Below, one piece after another: positions 1 to 8,376 of a stretch of DNA of 17,668 nt. The notes under the pieces are model-generated. The model did not search any database. It was not told the DNA's origin and saw only the letters and a program-made list of their open reading frames with translations. Source of the DNA: Terana coerulea (taxonomy: Eukaryota; Basidiomycota; Agaricomycetes; Polyporales; Phanerochaetaceae); assembly GCA_024811115.1 (NCBI GenBank), contig JAKOGH010000275.1:1-17668 (forward strand). Direction: 5' to 3'. The position numbers were made by a program, and so were the translations under genes. Position 1 is the first letter of the stretch. The number at the start of each line of letters is the position of its first letter.

Positions 1-3
1 GTA

Positions 4-103
4 CAGTGCTTTGCATATGAAACCGGAAACACCAGATTTTCTCGCCTTGCTTGTCCCGTACAAATAGAGCCTTATAAGGTAAGGGAACAGTCACAGGGCG
101 TCA
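4..103 (+). repeat. Left terminal inverted repeat of the TA-flanked MITE
   Basis: Positions 4-103 are the reverse complement of 472-571 with a single mismatch (A at 31 against C at 544). The arm contains a short internal palindrome, CCTTATAAGG, near 70-79. Confidence 0.93.
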
Positions 104-471
104 TTGTGAGCAGCGAGCGTGACAAGCCAGTAATTACGAGGAATATATGTGATAGCTCAGAGAACAGTCAAATACGCAACACACTGTGCGCCCAGTTCAC
201 GAGCGGCCACCAGGAAGCGTGAGCGGACTCATGGCTGTACTGAACTCCCGATGAAGTCGTAGGACCTCGTAGACGGCCCTGGTCTTCGAGCGCCTAACGG
301 GCTCAGTGATGTCGTCTACATCTCTGCCGCGCTTGTAGCGCTAAACAACGATGCGCTCGCGCATTTTGTCGAATATATAGATGGGGTGACATGGCTTGTA
401 AAACAAGCAGTCGAGCGAGCAGAACACTCTACAACGCGTTCGTCACGTGTCCAAGCCCAAATGATGAAGGG

Positions 472-571
472 TGACGCCCTGTGACTGTTCCCTTACCTTA
501 TAAGGCTCTATTTGTACGGGACAAGCAAGGCGAGAAAATCTGGCGTTTCCGGTTTCATATGCAAAGCACTG
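472..571 (-). repeat. Right terminal inverted repeat of the TA-flanked MITE
   Basis: This is the partner of the arm at 4-103; 99 of 100 positions are complementary. TA at 572-573 follows directly. Confidence 0.93.
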
Positions 572-573
572 TA

Positions 574-1325
574 GCCTGATCACAAAAAATCCTGCGCGCA
601 GCGGAGTGTGGAGCAAACCTCGCCTAACGCCTCCCGGACCCACCAAGCGCCTGGCCGGCGTTCCGAGGCAGCAGTCCCCGCTCATGAGCGACTGCCCGTA
701 AAATCGCGCAGGTCATCTTCAATCGAGTGCTTGAGCAGGTACAGTGAGCCGTGAGCCCTCTGCGCGATGTTTGAAGTTGCCTCACGTTGGTACTGACGCG
801 AGAGAATGCTGGCCAGCTCCTTTGGCGCGGGACGCCTGAGGAGCGCTTGGGCGTCCTTGGTGGGGCAGGCGCCACCCTGGGTGGGTCGAGAAAAGTTTTG
901 GGTCCGGCTAACGATATGCAATCGACTGCAATGCAGTACGGACGCAAAACCTTCATCAAGACTTGATGTCGACTGAGTATCGACAAACTTGAACGAACGC
1001 TTTATGCGCATGTGGTAGTTTACACGACCAAAGAGCTTATTTCTCCGCCTAATCAATACGCAATGGTTCACAGACGGTGCCTTCAAGAGAACTCGACGCT
1101 ACATTCCTGGCATTCGCCAGTAAGTAGATGTTCTTAGGAATGCCGGCAATTTCCATCGCAGCAGCCTATAATATATTCAAAGCAATTGCTCAAGCATGTG
1201 GGGTATACTTACGGCCGTAGCATCAGGTAGAACAAGCGAAGGCCTGCGCAATCCCACAACCGTCAGCAAGAGGTTCAGCGGCGACCACAATCCTAGCACA
1301 CTCGCCACATCGGGTGTTCTCTTTC
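574..1325. other. Intergenic stretch downstream of the hydrophobin gene
   Basis: No gene is supported here. The longest open frame (minus, about 682-1086) opens with TTG rather than ATG, resembles no family I know, and has no recognisable splice partners. The part nearest 1326 must contain the 3' untranslated region and polyadenylation site of the hydrophobin gene. No clear AATAAA was picked out. Confidence 0.5.
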
Positions 1326-1971
1326 CTACAGCTCCACAGGCACGCAGCCAATGGAGATAACGCCCCGCTGTGGGTTTTGTCAGCACACTATACCAAATGC
1401 CGACCATTGCCCACCCCACTCACGAAGCTGCTGTTCTCGCAGCAGACGGGGTGAGCGCCACATGCCGAGCCGCTACTGCCGCCTGCGACCGAGATCAGGG
1501 AACAGTCCAGGCCGACGAGCACGTTCGCATCGGACAGGATGTCCTGTCCAATGCCGAGCAAGCCGAGCAGAGCGCTCGCGCTCGCAGACTTAGCCTACGC
1601 CACACCCTTCATGTCAGCAAACTCAAACAGTCCTTTTGGCATCTGGCACTCACGGACTGAACGCTGCCGCAGCACTGGATGACGCCGGTGTTGCAGCTGC
1701 CCGGAGCGATGGCAGAGGTGGGGATCGGCGCGGTGGCCGTCGTCGTCTCCAAGTTGGCGGTCGCAGGCTTGGCGGCGGTGGGCGCGTCCCGGCGCCCCAA
1801 GTCAGGCTCGTTGAAGCCGAGAGCATCTGGCTCGTTGATCACATTTGGCTCGTTCATACCGACAGTGTCTAGCTCGTTGGCTCCCTTTGGCTCGCTGGGG
1901 AATGGCCGGGGTGTGGCGGATGCAAGAAGAGCCAGGGCAAGAGTGGAAGCGAGGGAGAGGCGGGCGAGCAT
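1326..1971 (-). CDS. Class I hydrophobin, three exons
   Basis: Small secreted cell-wall protein that self-assembles into amphipathic films on hyphae, spores and fruiting bodies. Exons on the minus strand are 1971-1654, 1594-1424 and 1367-1326. The introns are 59 nt (GTGAGT...TAG) and 56 nt (GTGAGT...CAG), each with a CTGAC branch-like motif. The product is 176 aa. Residues 1 to about 19 form a signal peptide (hydrophobic core LALALLASA). All eight hydrophobin cysteines are present: C93, C100-C101, C137, C151, C157-C158 and C171, spaced C-X6-CC-X35-C-X13-C-X5-CC-X12-C, which fits class I. The motifs CNTG..QCC and VCCEN are typical. It is longer than most hydrophobins because of an N-terminal insert: residues 32-59 repeat Asn-Glu-Pro units, followed by Arg60-Arg61 and a Thr/Ala-rich linker. 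The start is the only ATG that gives the signal peptide. The exon structure is my own manual splice; the family assignment is very secure. Confidence 0.96.
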
Positions 1972-2069
1972 GTCGGATGCTAAGAATGCTGGGAGGTTCT
2001 GAGCGCTGAAGGGGCTGTAGAGTGAAGACTGCTGGCCAGCCGGGTCTTGCTCTGCTGAATGTCTGGAGA

Positions 2070-2075
2070 TTTATA
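2070..2075 (-). promoter_or_regulatory. TATA box of the hydrophobin gene
   Basis: Reading the minus strand gives TATAAA about 100 nt upstream of the hydrophobin ATG (1971). This leaves a 5' untranslated region of roughly 70 nt. Highly expressed fungal hydrophobin genes usually have such a box; use of this one is inferred. Confidence 0.65.
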
Positions 2076-3380
2076 CCCTTGAGGCGCAGCTTGGAAACTC
2101 ACCCGGTCCGGCACCACATCTCATTCCGTACGCAGGCCGCCGTCAGAGACGACGAGTTTAGTGCTCCATTCTGCATGGTGCGCAGCGGTCGTTCCTCTAT
2201 GTCGAACGACAGTCCAGCGCGGACCAGAGTAGTCAAGCGCACGATACTTCGTGAGATGCTGCCCTGGCAGGAAAGCATGAGGGGTTTGCTAGCGGGGTCC
2301 TCACCTTCATCGCCTTCGCGCCCATCATGATGGCGTCGGCGGTGGTATCCACGGCTTGAATGACCAAACAATCCTAAGACAAGCCTAAAGTCAATCTGAC
2401 CACACAGCGCTCAGTATGGTTTAGACCACTGAGGAGATTGCCCTGAGCGACGTTCGAGCGTTCGGGTTCCGCGTCGCCAAGACACACCAGGCTGGCCTGT
2501 CGAAGAGGAAAGAACTGTACAAGGCGCCGCTACTGCCAATGACGTGTTTTAGATATGCTGGAGTGTACAGTAGAAATACTTACCGCTAGGGTCATAATAT
2601 GTTTGTTTAGGGCAAAGCGTGGTGACGTCGGTGCGCAGTTGCGGTCCCCGCGAGTCAGCAGCATCTGCAGGCCCAAGCCCAACAAGCTCAGCAACGTAGC
2701 AGGCTCTGAACGCCAATTAGTTGACCACTCTTTTGCGCGAAGCATCATCCTGCGTAGTCCCGCATTGCGAAGTAGAGTGGATGGGATAGATATGCTTGGA
2801 TCGATCGCCTGTGTGCTCTGCTCGCTATTTTCTTTTACGCCTAAATTGCAACGTGAATAACCTGACTTGATAAATTCTCCATACGAGTACATTCCTCAGT
2901 AAACTATACCGTATATGCTTGCTTTATGGCTAGCAAAACATGATCGGAATATCTGAGAATTGAAGGTATCCACTTCGATTCGGTAGGTGATGGACGCGAA
3001 GAGGAAAGCGTGTAAGCGCCCTCACACTTTGCTCTGCGCCACCACGACACGACGACCTGTCTGCATTTCTGCTCCGGCCTGCTCCAGCTCATGTGGTCTC
3101 TATCGTCGACTGTCTTTGATGCTAGCTTATGGTCAGCAATGGAAACTACGCCGTCTCCAAAAATCAACGCCTTATATCAAGCTTCACGCATTCTGCGGAA
3201 CGAAAACCTGCCGTAAACGATGGAGATGAGCTTCGTGGGGCTGTAGTGGAGGAAACAGGCGGTATCATGGTTTTGGGGAGAATATGCGCGGATGTTACTC
3301 TTGGCCTGCATTTGAAGGTACGATATACAATTGTAGGGTGCGACTACTGATAAGTCAGACGTAAAACAGAACGCTTCGAT
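2076..3380. other. Long intergenic region without a convincing gene
   Basis: All open frames are short (at most 120 codons), overlap on both strands and match no family I recognise. One short minus-strand segment at about 2625-2720 resembles the middle of a hydrophobin and is listed separately. A 73-codon ATG frame on the plus strand (3129-3350) could be a small gene, but it has no signal peptide, motif or promoter that I can point to. Confidence 0.5.
2620..2720 (-). pseudogene. Possible degenerate hydrophobin core fragment
   Basis: The minus strand encodes a leucine-rich stretch LLSLLGLGLQ followed, 13 residues after LLG, by a Cys, then A-P-T-S-P. Many class I hydrophobins have LLG, 13 residues, then the fourth cysteine and S-P-I. 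Just upstream, in a different frame, GGCGTTCAGAGC would read G-V-Q-S, echoing the residues after the CC pair. No CC pairs, signal peptide or terminal exon are found nearby. This is weak similarity judged by eye and could be chance. Confidence 0.22.
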
Positions 3381-5503
3381 CTATGATTCACTCATAAGAG
3401 CGTTCAAATATTGCGCAACCACTGTGATACCCTGCCCGACTTTCTCCCTCTCCGCTTCCGCCACACGAGCCAAAATCAGCGCCGACTTATCCGTATGCCA
3501 GCGCAGCAACGCTTTGCGCAGTCGCATTCTCTTCGTCTGGTCTGTTGGATGTGCCTTGCTGAACACGAACTCTCTGACCTTGCCCAAGGTGATGTCTTCC
3601 GCACTCGCTGGCGCGGTCAACAACGGCCAGGGAAGTGCCACGAAGGATATATGCGGCTGCACTAGGATATTCCACCCTGCATCGTACTGGCGAAGTGCCC
3701 CTTCCTCCTTGCACTTCCGCAGCGAGTCCTGGTGGGCGTTCTTCAAGGTCGATATTTCCTCCGTGCGTATGCGTAGTTCCGCCTGGTGAACCTTCCTCAT
3801 GTCCTCTATCTGCTGTCGCCGCTCGGTCTGTTCGCGCTCTCGACGTACCCTCTCCTCGCCCTCTCGTCGTCTCTCCGCCTCTTGCTTCTCGTGCTCCTTC
3901 CGCTGCTCCTGATCCCGCCACTCTGCTTCCCTGGCCTCCCACTTCCGTGCATGCTCTTGCTGCGCCTGGTCTCTGGCTGACTCCATAGTCTTGATAAGGC
4001 TCTCGACTGTATCGAGCTTGGCTTGCAACTTTTCATATCTCTTTTCTCAGCAGCCAGCACGGCATTCCCTATGTCCGCAAGTGCTACCGCCTGAGCAAGT
4101 CTCTGCATGCTGATCTTGGTTGCTTCGGCCTGCGCCCTTTCAGCCGCATCTACACTTTCCTGTCCTCGGGCTATCGCAGCTTGAGCCTCTTCGACGCGGG
4201 CCTGCCGCCGCCTCTCTGCCTCCTGCTTCTCGCGCTCGCGCTCGCTCTCCTTCCGCCGTTCCTCATCCCGCCACTCTGCCTCCCTGGCCTCCCACTTCCG
4301 TGCATGCTCCTGCTGTGCCTGGTCTCTGTGCGCCTCCGCAGCCTTGGCACGGCTCTCGGCTGCCTGGAGCCTGGCTTGCATCTCCTCGTGCCTCTTTTGT
4401 TCAGTGGCCACCAAAGCACCCCCTCTGTCCGCGAGTGCTATCGCTTGAGCGAGTCTTTGCATACTGATCCTGGTCGTCTCGGTCTGCGCCCTTTCAGCCG
4501 CCTCCACTCTGTCCTCTGCTCGGGCTTCCGCCGCTTCAGCTTCTTCTGCGCGGGCCTTCGCGGCCTGTAGAGCCGACTTCACGTCGGCGAGCTGCTGTTG
4601 GAGGAAGGGCAGCCTCTCCTCCGCTTCCTGCGCACGGACCTCGGCTGTCTGGGCTTGTGTTTCCGCAAGCTTTGCTTGCGTCTCTGCGGCTTGTGATCTT
4701 CTTTCGGCCTCCTGCGCCCTTCCCTCAGCATCCTGTGCCTTCTCTTCGGCTTCCTTTGCCCGTGCTTCTGCCTGCCGTTTGTCCCCCTCCGCAAACAGTG
4801 CGCGCGCGACGCCCTTTCGCCCCAGCTTAGTTTTCTCCTCCTCGAACTTCTTCCTCTCGGCGGCGAGCGTTGCCTTCAGCTGCCGGATTTGCGCCTCGCC
4901 ATCTGCGGCCGGCAGAGCCTCCGGCCCCGCGTCTGCGTGCTGTGGAGCGACGTTCAGGTTGGCTCGTCCCAGCTGCATGCCCAACGCCGCCATGGCCTCT
5001 CTGCCGGCGTCGCGCGCTGTCGACGCGGCGCGTTCGACTTCAGCGATCTGCCCGCGCAGGAAATCCGCCATCGCGGCCCAATCCGTCTGCAGTCGCCCGC
5101 CCTCCGCGACGTGATGCTCGACCTCGCGCTCCTCGTCGTCGTCGCACTCCTGCAGCACCTGCAGCAGCTCCTCTGCCCCGCCCTCCGCCGTGTCTGTGCC
5201 CTCGAACATGCGTCGGACGACCGCCTCCAGCCTGCGCTTCCTCTGGTCCCACTGCGAGCGCCGCCGCGTCCGGTCGGCCGTGCGCTCGGCCGTCGCGCGC
5301 GCCCAGAGGCGGTCCACGGCCGCGACGTCGTTCGCCAACTGGTGTGTCGTCGCGAGCAAGGAGGACATGGTGGTTACGGTCGTAGCGACGCTCCCGATAG
5401 TGGTGGCACAGGCTATCAAGGGCTCGGACGGCATGGTGCCGGGGATGACAGCTATGGGAAGGCACGCGCGCTTTGTGCGAGCGTTCTCGTTGACAGGATT
5501 CAT
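3381..5503 (-). CDS. Large coiled-coil protein with C-terminal WHxDK module (frameshifted or spliced)
   Basis: The ATG at 5503 starts MNPVNENARTKR; an upstream extension in this frame exists but lacks ATG. Residues 1-70 are Ser/Thr/Ala-rich. From about residue 85 the protein is almost entirely charged heptad sequence rich in Glu, Ala, Arg and Gln, a long coiled coil. A segment of about 92 residues occurs twice (DNA 4243-4519 and 3890-4165). After the coil comes a globular tail (3381 to about 3700) with a PWP motif, a hydrophobic run, R-W-H-T-D-K and a final Leu-Asn-rich helix, resembling the PWP...RWHPDRF...R-x-LN tail I associate with expanded Agaricomycete coiled-coil proteins; Pro is replaced by Thr here. 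The reading frame changes near 4029-4087: either a 1-bp deletion breaks the gene, or a 59-nt GTAGCA...AAAAG intron restores an open product of 687 aa. Function is unknown; a scaffold or structural role is inference. Confidence 0.72.
3890..4165 (-). repeat. Internal duplication, copy B (downstream copy in the coiled-coil gene)
   Basis: This matches 4243-4519 at an offset of 353 bp on its low-coordinate side (around 3931) and 354 bp on its high-coordinate side (around 4099), so one base is missing in between. Shared blocks include the DNA encoding ISMQRLAQA and HARKWEAREAEWRD. Confidence 0.85.
4243..4519 (-). repeat. Internal duplication, copy A (upstream copy in the coiled-coil gene)
   Basis: This is the uninterrupted copy of the duplicated coiled-coil unit. 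It reads through in one frame, where copy B shifts frame. Where copy B has GCGGTAGCAC, this copy has GCGATAGCAC and so lacks the GT that could serve as a splice donor. Confidence 0.85.
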
Positions 5504-5555
5504 TTGCGCTGGCCTGACCTGTGAAATGTGAGGAATGTGCGAGCGAGGACAACGG

Positions 5556-5563
5556 TATGTATA
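5556..5563 (-). promoter_or_regulatory. TATA-like element upstream of the coiled-coil gene
   Basis: The minus strand reads TATACATA 53-60 nt upstream of the ATG at 5503. The placement is close to that of the TATA box of the other coiled-coil gene. Functional use is inferred. Confidence 0.4.
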
Positions 5564-5587
5564 CGGGCTACGTTTCCCGTCATCCAA

Positions 5588-6469
5588 TACTTCTTCTGTA
5601 CTTGTTGATCTTCCCTGGCTCGTCGACGGAGGCCTAAGCGCTGTAGCTTTGTGGCGTGCGAATATGATCTGTCGTCACCGTGCCTGGCCCCAATGAACCT
5701 TCGCCGTGTCACAGTTTATGTGAATTAGTTTGGTATGACTGTCGTACTACCAAGTGTTGCACTTAATGACTGATATCTCGCGGAGAATTCCTTGCTTGAG
5801 ATGTGTGCGTGCAAGTGCAGTAGGGGTGGTTTACCACTTATGACAGAAACGCGAGTGCCGGTGGGGCGGCAGTTGATAGAAGTGGAGAAGCCAGTATACC
5901 ACCGGCACAACTTACCAATATATAAAGCACAAGGAACGGTGTACTGGCAGGTGGTAGTTCCAACAAATCAGCTCGATATGTGAACACAGAACTATTACTT
6001 AGTCTCATTCTCAAGCCGGGTCTATCACATTAGCCCTACGGGACTTCCTGTGCATGAATCAGAAAATCAATGCACAATAATGTGTCAGTAAATATTGCTT
6101 GTAGCACATGCGACTCACTGACCAAAAGCCTTATACTGTCAGAGTGCAGAGTAGATGAGAGTAAGACTAAAAACTACTCAATAAAACTGGACGCCAACCA
6201 ACATGTCTAAAAACCACAGGACTCATATCTCTGTTCTCTCGACGCACACACACAGTGCTTGAAGAACTCCACACTTAATGTCAAAGCAATTTCCGGAGTA
6301 AACAATACTATATTCAAGAACAGTAGTTCAAGCACACGTACTACACTTGTCGACCGAAGCATCGCATGTCATGATCCATCAGTGAAGCCCTACAGTCCCA
6401 CCACCGTCAGCAGCTATTCGAATTGCAACTGCAATGCGAATGTACTCACCATCCCAGCTGTCATCTTAC
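5588..6469. other. Intergenic region, no gene recognised
   Basis: Only short open frames are present, the best being a 63-codon plus-strand frame at 5792-5983 that opens with TTG and carries no known motif. No inverted ends or long repeats were found by eye. Confidence 0.5.
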
Positions 6470-6511
6470 TCAGAGCGTGACGGGAACGCAGCCGATGGAA
6501 ATGAGACCACC
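6470..6511 (-). pseudogene. Orphan hydrophobin terminal exon (minus strand)
   Basis: Following an acceptor-like GACAG, the minus strand reads [13 protein letters not shown] then TGA. It is 42 nt, exactly the length of the final exon of the intact hydrophobin at 1326-1367 ([13 protein letters not shown], stop). It keeps the eighth cysteine in its usual ISIGC context, and GCTGAC lies upstream as a branch-like motif. No exon bearing VCC or QCC is found in the expected 50-250 nt upstream (higher coordinates), so this looks like the surviving tail of a lost gene. Confidence 0.68.
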
Positions 6512-6540
6512 CTGTCGACCAAATTCATGTCAGCATTCAG

Positions 6541-6582
6541 GGCACTCTCATCTCCATCAGCTGTGTCCCCATTACACTCTAA
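6541..6582 (+). pseudogene. Orphan hydrophobin terminal exon (plus strand)
   Basis: Following an acceptor-like TTCAG, the plus strand reads GTLISISCVPITL then TAA. It is again 42 nt and keeps the eighth cysteine. It lies head to head with the minus-strand copy at 6470-6511, separated by 29 nt, so the two form an imperfect palindrome. No clear upstream hydrophobin exons exist; the sequence before 6470 shows only a weak Cys-containing stretch (near 6420-6441) that lacks the paired cysteines. Confidence 0.62.
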
Positions 6583-6925
6583 GAGACTGTGTTGCCTTCA
6601 GTAAGTCTTGCATGTATATCTGCACAGAAGGGAGGCTAAGAGCCATCAGTATTTGCAGAATTGGAAGTGGAGAGCTGAACGAACACTTGCCTGCATGCTT
6701 CTGTACTGGTACACGCCCGTTTTACTGAATCGGTTTTTATCATCGTATATAAACGGCTTTGACCGTGACCGAATATGAACTCTTGTTACCCGCACACTAC
6801 AACCGGGTTTGGAGTTGGAGGCCAAAGTCGGGCGGACCACATAAGCTTGCAATCGTCGTGGTTTCGGACCGCTTGTCGCCGGCCGACTGGCCGGGATCTT
6901 GTGACTGCTCAGGGCGTTGTAGTGC
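6583..6925. other. Gene-free stretch between hydrophobin relics and the hAT-like element
   Basis: I see no gene or repeat here. Several short frames overlap on both strands without recognisable motifs. Confidence 0.5.
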
Positions 6926-6933
6926 AAGCTCGG
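6926..6933 (+). repeat. Target site duplication (left)
   Basis: AAGCTCGG, identical to 7277-7284, abuts the left end of the 343-bp element. Confidence 0.88.
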
Positions 6934-7276
6934 AGGACCCCCGAATATTGGTTGGAAGGTCTGAGCCTAATCCGGACAAGAAATCTGCCCGTCAAGTCCC
7001 CTCGCCTGAGGTAATCCGGACGAAAGTCCGTGCTGGTGTCTCGGTAGCCTAAGGCAATCCTGATGAAATGTCGTAGACTGTCTGGACAAATGTGCCTGCC
7101 GGGCGGCCTGATGTGCCAAATTTGGTGATAGTGGCCCAAAATCACCTTTTACGAACTGCTTTTTTGTCCTGAGGCCTGAGGTAATCTGAGCGAAATTTGG
7201 GGCGTTTCTGCCCGGCCGTTTTTCATGCAAGACGGCCATTTTGGATCAGGCCTTCCAACCAATATTCGGGGGTCCT
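6934..7276. mobile_element. Non-autonomous hAT-like MITE with 8-bp target duplication
   Basis: The element is 343 bp. Its ends are inverted repeats: 26 bp identical, beginning AGGACCCCCG, extending to 31 bp with one mismatch. Perfect 8-bp duplications AAGCTCGG flank it at 6926-6933 and 7277-7284. Four related subterminal motifs of the form GCCTRAGGYAATCCGGACGAAA lie at about 6965, 7004, 7047 and 7174, the kind of clustered repeat that hAT transposases bind. There is no transposase frame. An 8-bp duplication also occurs in P and Merlin elements, so the superfamily is inferred; the ends are directly visible. Confidence 0.88.
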
Positions 7277-7284
7277 AAGCTCGG
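7277..7284 (+). repeat. Target site duplication (right)
   Basis: AAGCTCGG, identical to 6926-6933, abuts the right end of the 343-bp element. Confidence 0.88.
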
Positions 7285-7403
7285 TCGCTATGACATTCCT
7301 CCGTTATTGAAGTGATACCAATATAGTTGATATTATGTGGCCAAGTTTTGAGATAGCGTGCACGTCTAAGACAGCGACACCGAGTGGTCGTGGGGGTCAT
7401 CAT

Positions 7404-7523
7404 GGTGCGGAGCAAGGCGTGCAGACGCCTCCGCCAGGTATAGCGCTACACCACCGGGTGACCCGGTGCCTCGGTCTGAGGTTGCTGGCGCCCCAGGGCT
7501 GGATCAAGCTCTGGTCAGACCCG
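7404..7523 (+). repeat. Fragment of a dispersed repeat (copy 1)
   Basis: This shares ordered blocks with the minus strand of 10522-10606: GGTNCGGAGCARGGYGTG, GTAKCGCTACACCACCGGG, TGGCGC, GGCTGG and TCAGACCCG, separated by indels. Both copies can encode an ALHHR-containing peptide, which hints at a decayed transposon-derived coding piece, but no known domain is identified. Confidence 0.55.
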
Positions 7524-7529
7524 CCAGAC

Positions 7530-8229
7530 ATACCGATCATCTAGTCTGTTTTCTGACATGTGGGCCTTAAGCACTAGTCCCATATATGGCGATTCTCGCT
7601 CAATTTGGATGTATTAGTCATCAAGCGCCTTCCTCTCGCTCTGCTGCCTCTGTCGGCCGGAGAAGACGATGATACTGTGAGAAGACACTGGCGAGACTCC
7701 ACATATCATACAACATGGAAACCACCTTCATTAGATACACCTTTGTCTCTTTTCTGCAGCATTTGACAGGAAATCACTGCTACGACAGGCCCTGAACGCA
7801 GGGCATCTGCCTCTCCTACGCCTTGGTTAGCCTTTCAGTCTGAAGCTTCACAGCACGCGTTGAACAGGAATGAAATGCCTTTAAAGATGTCTATACAAGC
7901 CTCTTACACAGCGCAAATAAATACTTCTACGCCAATATTCAAGGCACCGTAGTTCTGGATGGCTTGATTAATCACTACGCCAGGCGCAGTGAAGCGGATG
8001 GCAGTTCTTATCCCTTCTGGTAAGTTCCAGAGCAGTATATATCATTAAGCAAATATATGTATGCAAGTAGGCACACAGAACGCGAGTGCAGTGGGATGTT
8101 GCACGGTCCTCTACGCGTTGAACATTGTGCTGTTTGGTCTTGCTTGGCCTCTGAGTAAGCGGCATGTCGGCTGATGGCGGACTAGTGCCTAAGACCCCCG
8201 GTTGAAAAAGCAGACGTCAGACAGATGAC
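7530..8229. other. Gene-free stretch
   Basis: No open frame over 70 codons and no repeats were recognised. The sequence is fairly AT-rich, with short TATA-like runs near 8035-8060. Confidence 0.5.
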
Positions 8230-8237
8230 CGTCCGTA
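8230..8237 (+). repeat. Target site duplication (left)
   Basis: CGTCCGTA, repeated at 9210-9217, adjoins the GTCTCG end of the 972-bp element. Confidence 0.72.
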
Positions 8238-8354
8238 GTCTCGTTCCCATCCGCTCTGAACTCCGAAAGCACAAGGCTTTCGGCCAGTGAGTCGGACATC
8301 GAAAAGCGATGTTCACTGGCTCGTTAGAGCGTCTGGTGAGTTTGGATCATGCGA

Positions 8355-8376
8355 GTGTAGATCGCTCGCACGTGAC
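8355..8376 (+). repeat. Subterminal inverted repeat core (left arm)
   Basis: These 22 bases are the exact reverse complement of 9074-9095 and include the palindromic CACGTG hexamer partly at the edge. Similarity extends outward to about 8290. Confidence 0.85.

Larger units (their letters stand above)
4..571. mobile_element. Non-autonomous Tc1/mariner-like (pogo/Fot1-type) MITE, complete
   Basis: The element is 568 bp, with terminal inverted repeats of 100 bp (4-103 and 472-571) that differ at one position (31 against 544). It begins CAGTGC and ends GCACTG, and a TA dinucleotide sits on each side (2-3 and 572-573), the target duplication typical of the Tc1/mariner superfamily; a CAG start is seen in pogo/Tigger relatives. 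The 368-bp interior (104-471) holds no transposase-sized reading frame, so mobilisation would need an enzyme supplied elsewhere. Near-identical arms suggest recent insertion or conversion between arms. The TA duplication and inverted ends are directly visible; the superfamily is inferred from them. Confidence 0.88.

Noticed and set aside
624..1086. Two overlapping minus-strand frames next to the first MITE
   Set aside because: Both open with TTG, overlap each other in different frames, and neither matches a family.
3129..3350. 73-codon plus-strand ATG frame
   Set aside because: It is plausible as a peptide but has no signal peptide, domain or neighbour support; too short to call.
4870..5524. 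Long plus-strand frames (171 and 211 codons) opposite the coiled-coil gene
   Set aside because: These are Arg/Pro/Ala-rich shadows of the Glu/Ala/Arg coiled-coil coding strand and have no motifs.
6420..6470. Plus-strand Cys-containing stretch as the missing middle exon of the plus-strand hydrophobin relic
   Set aside because: It has single Cys residues separated by Asn rather than the diagnostic adjacent CC pair, and no good splice donor context, so the resemblance is too weak.
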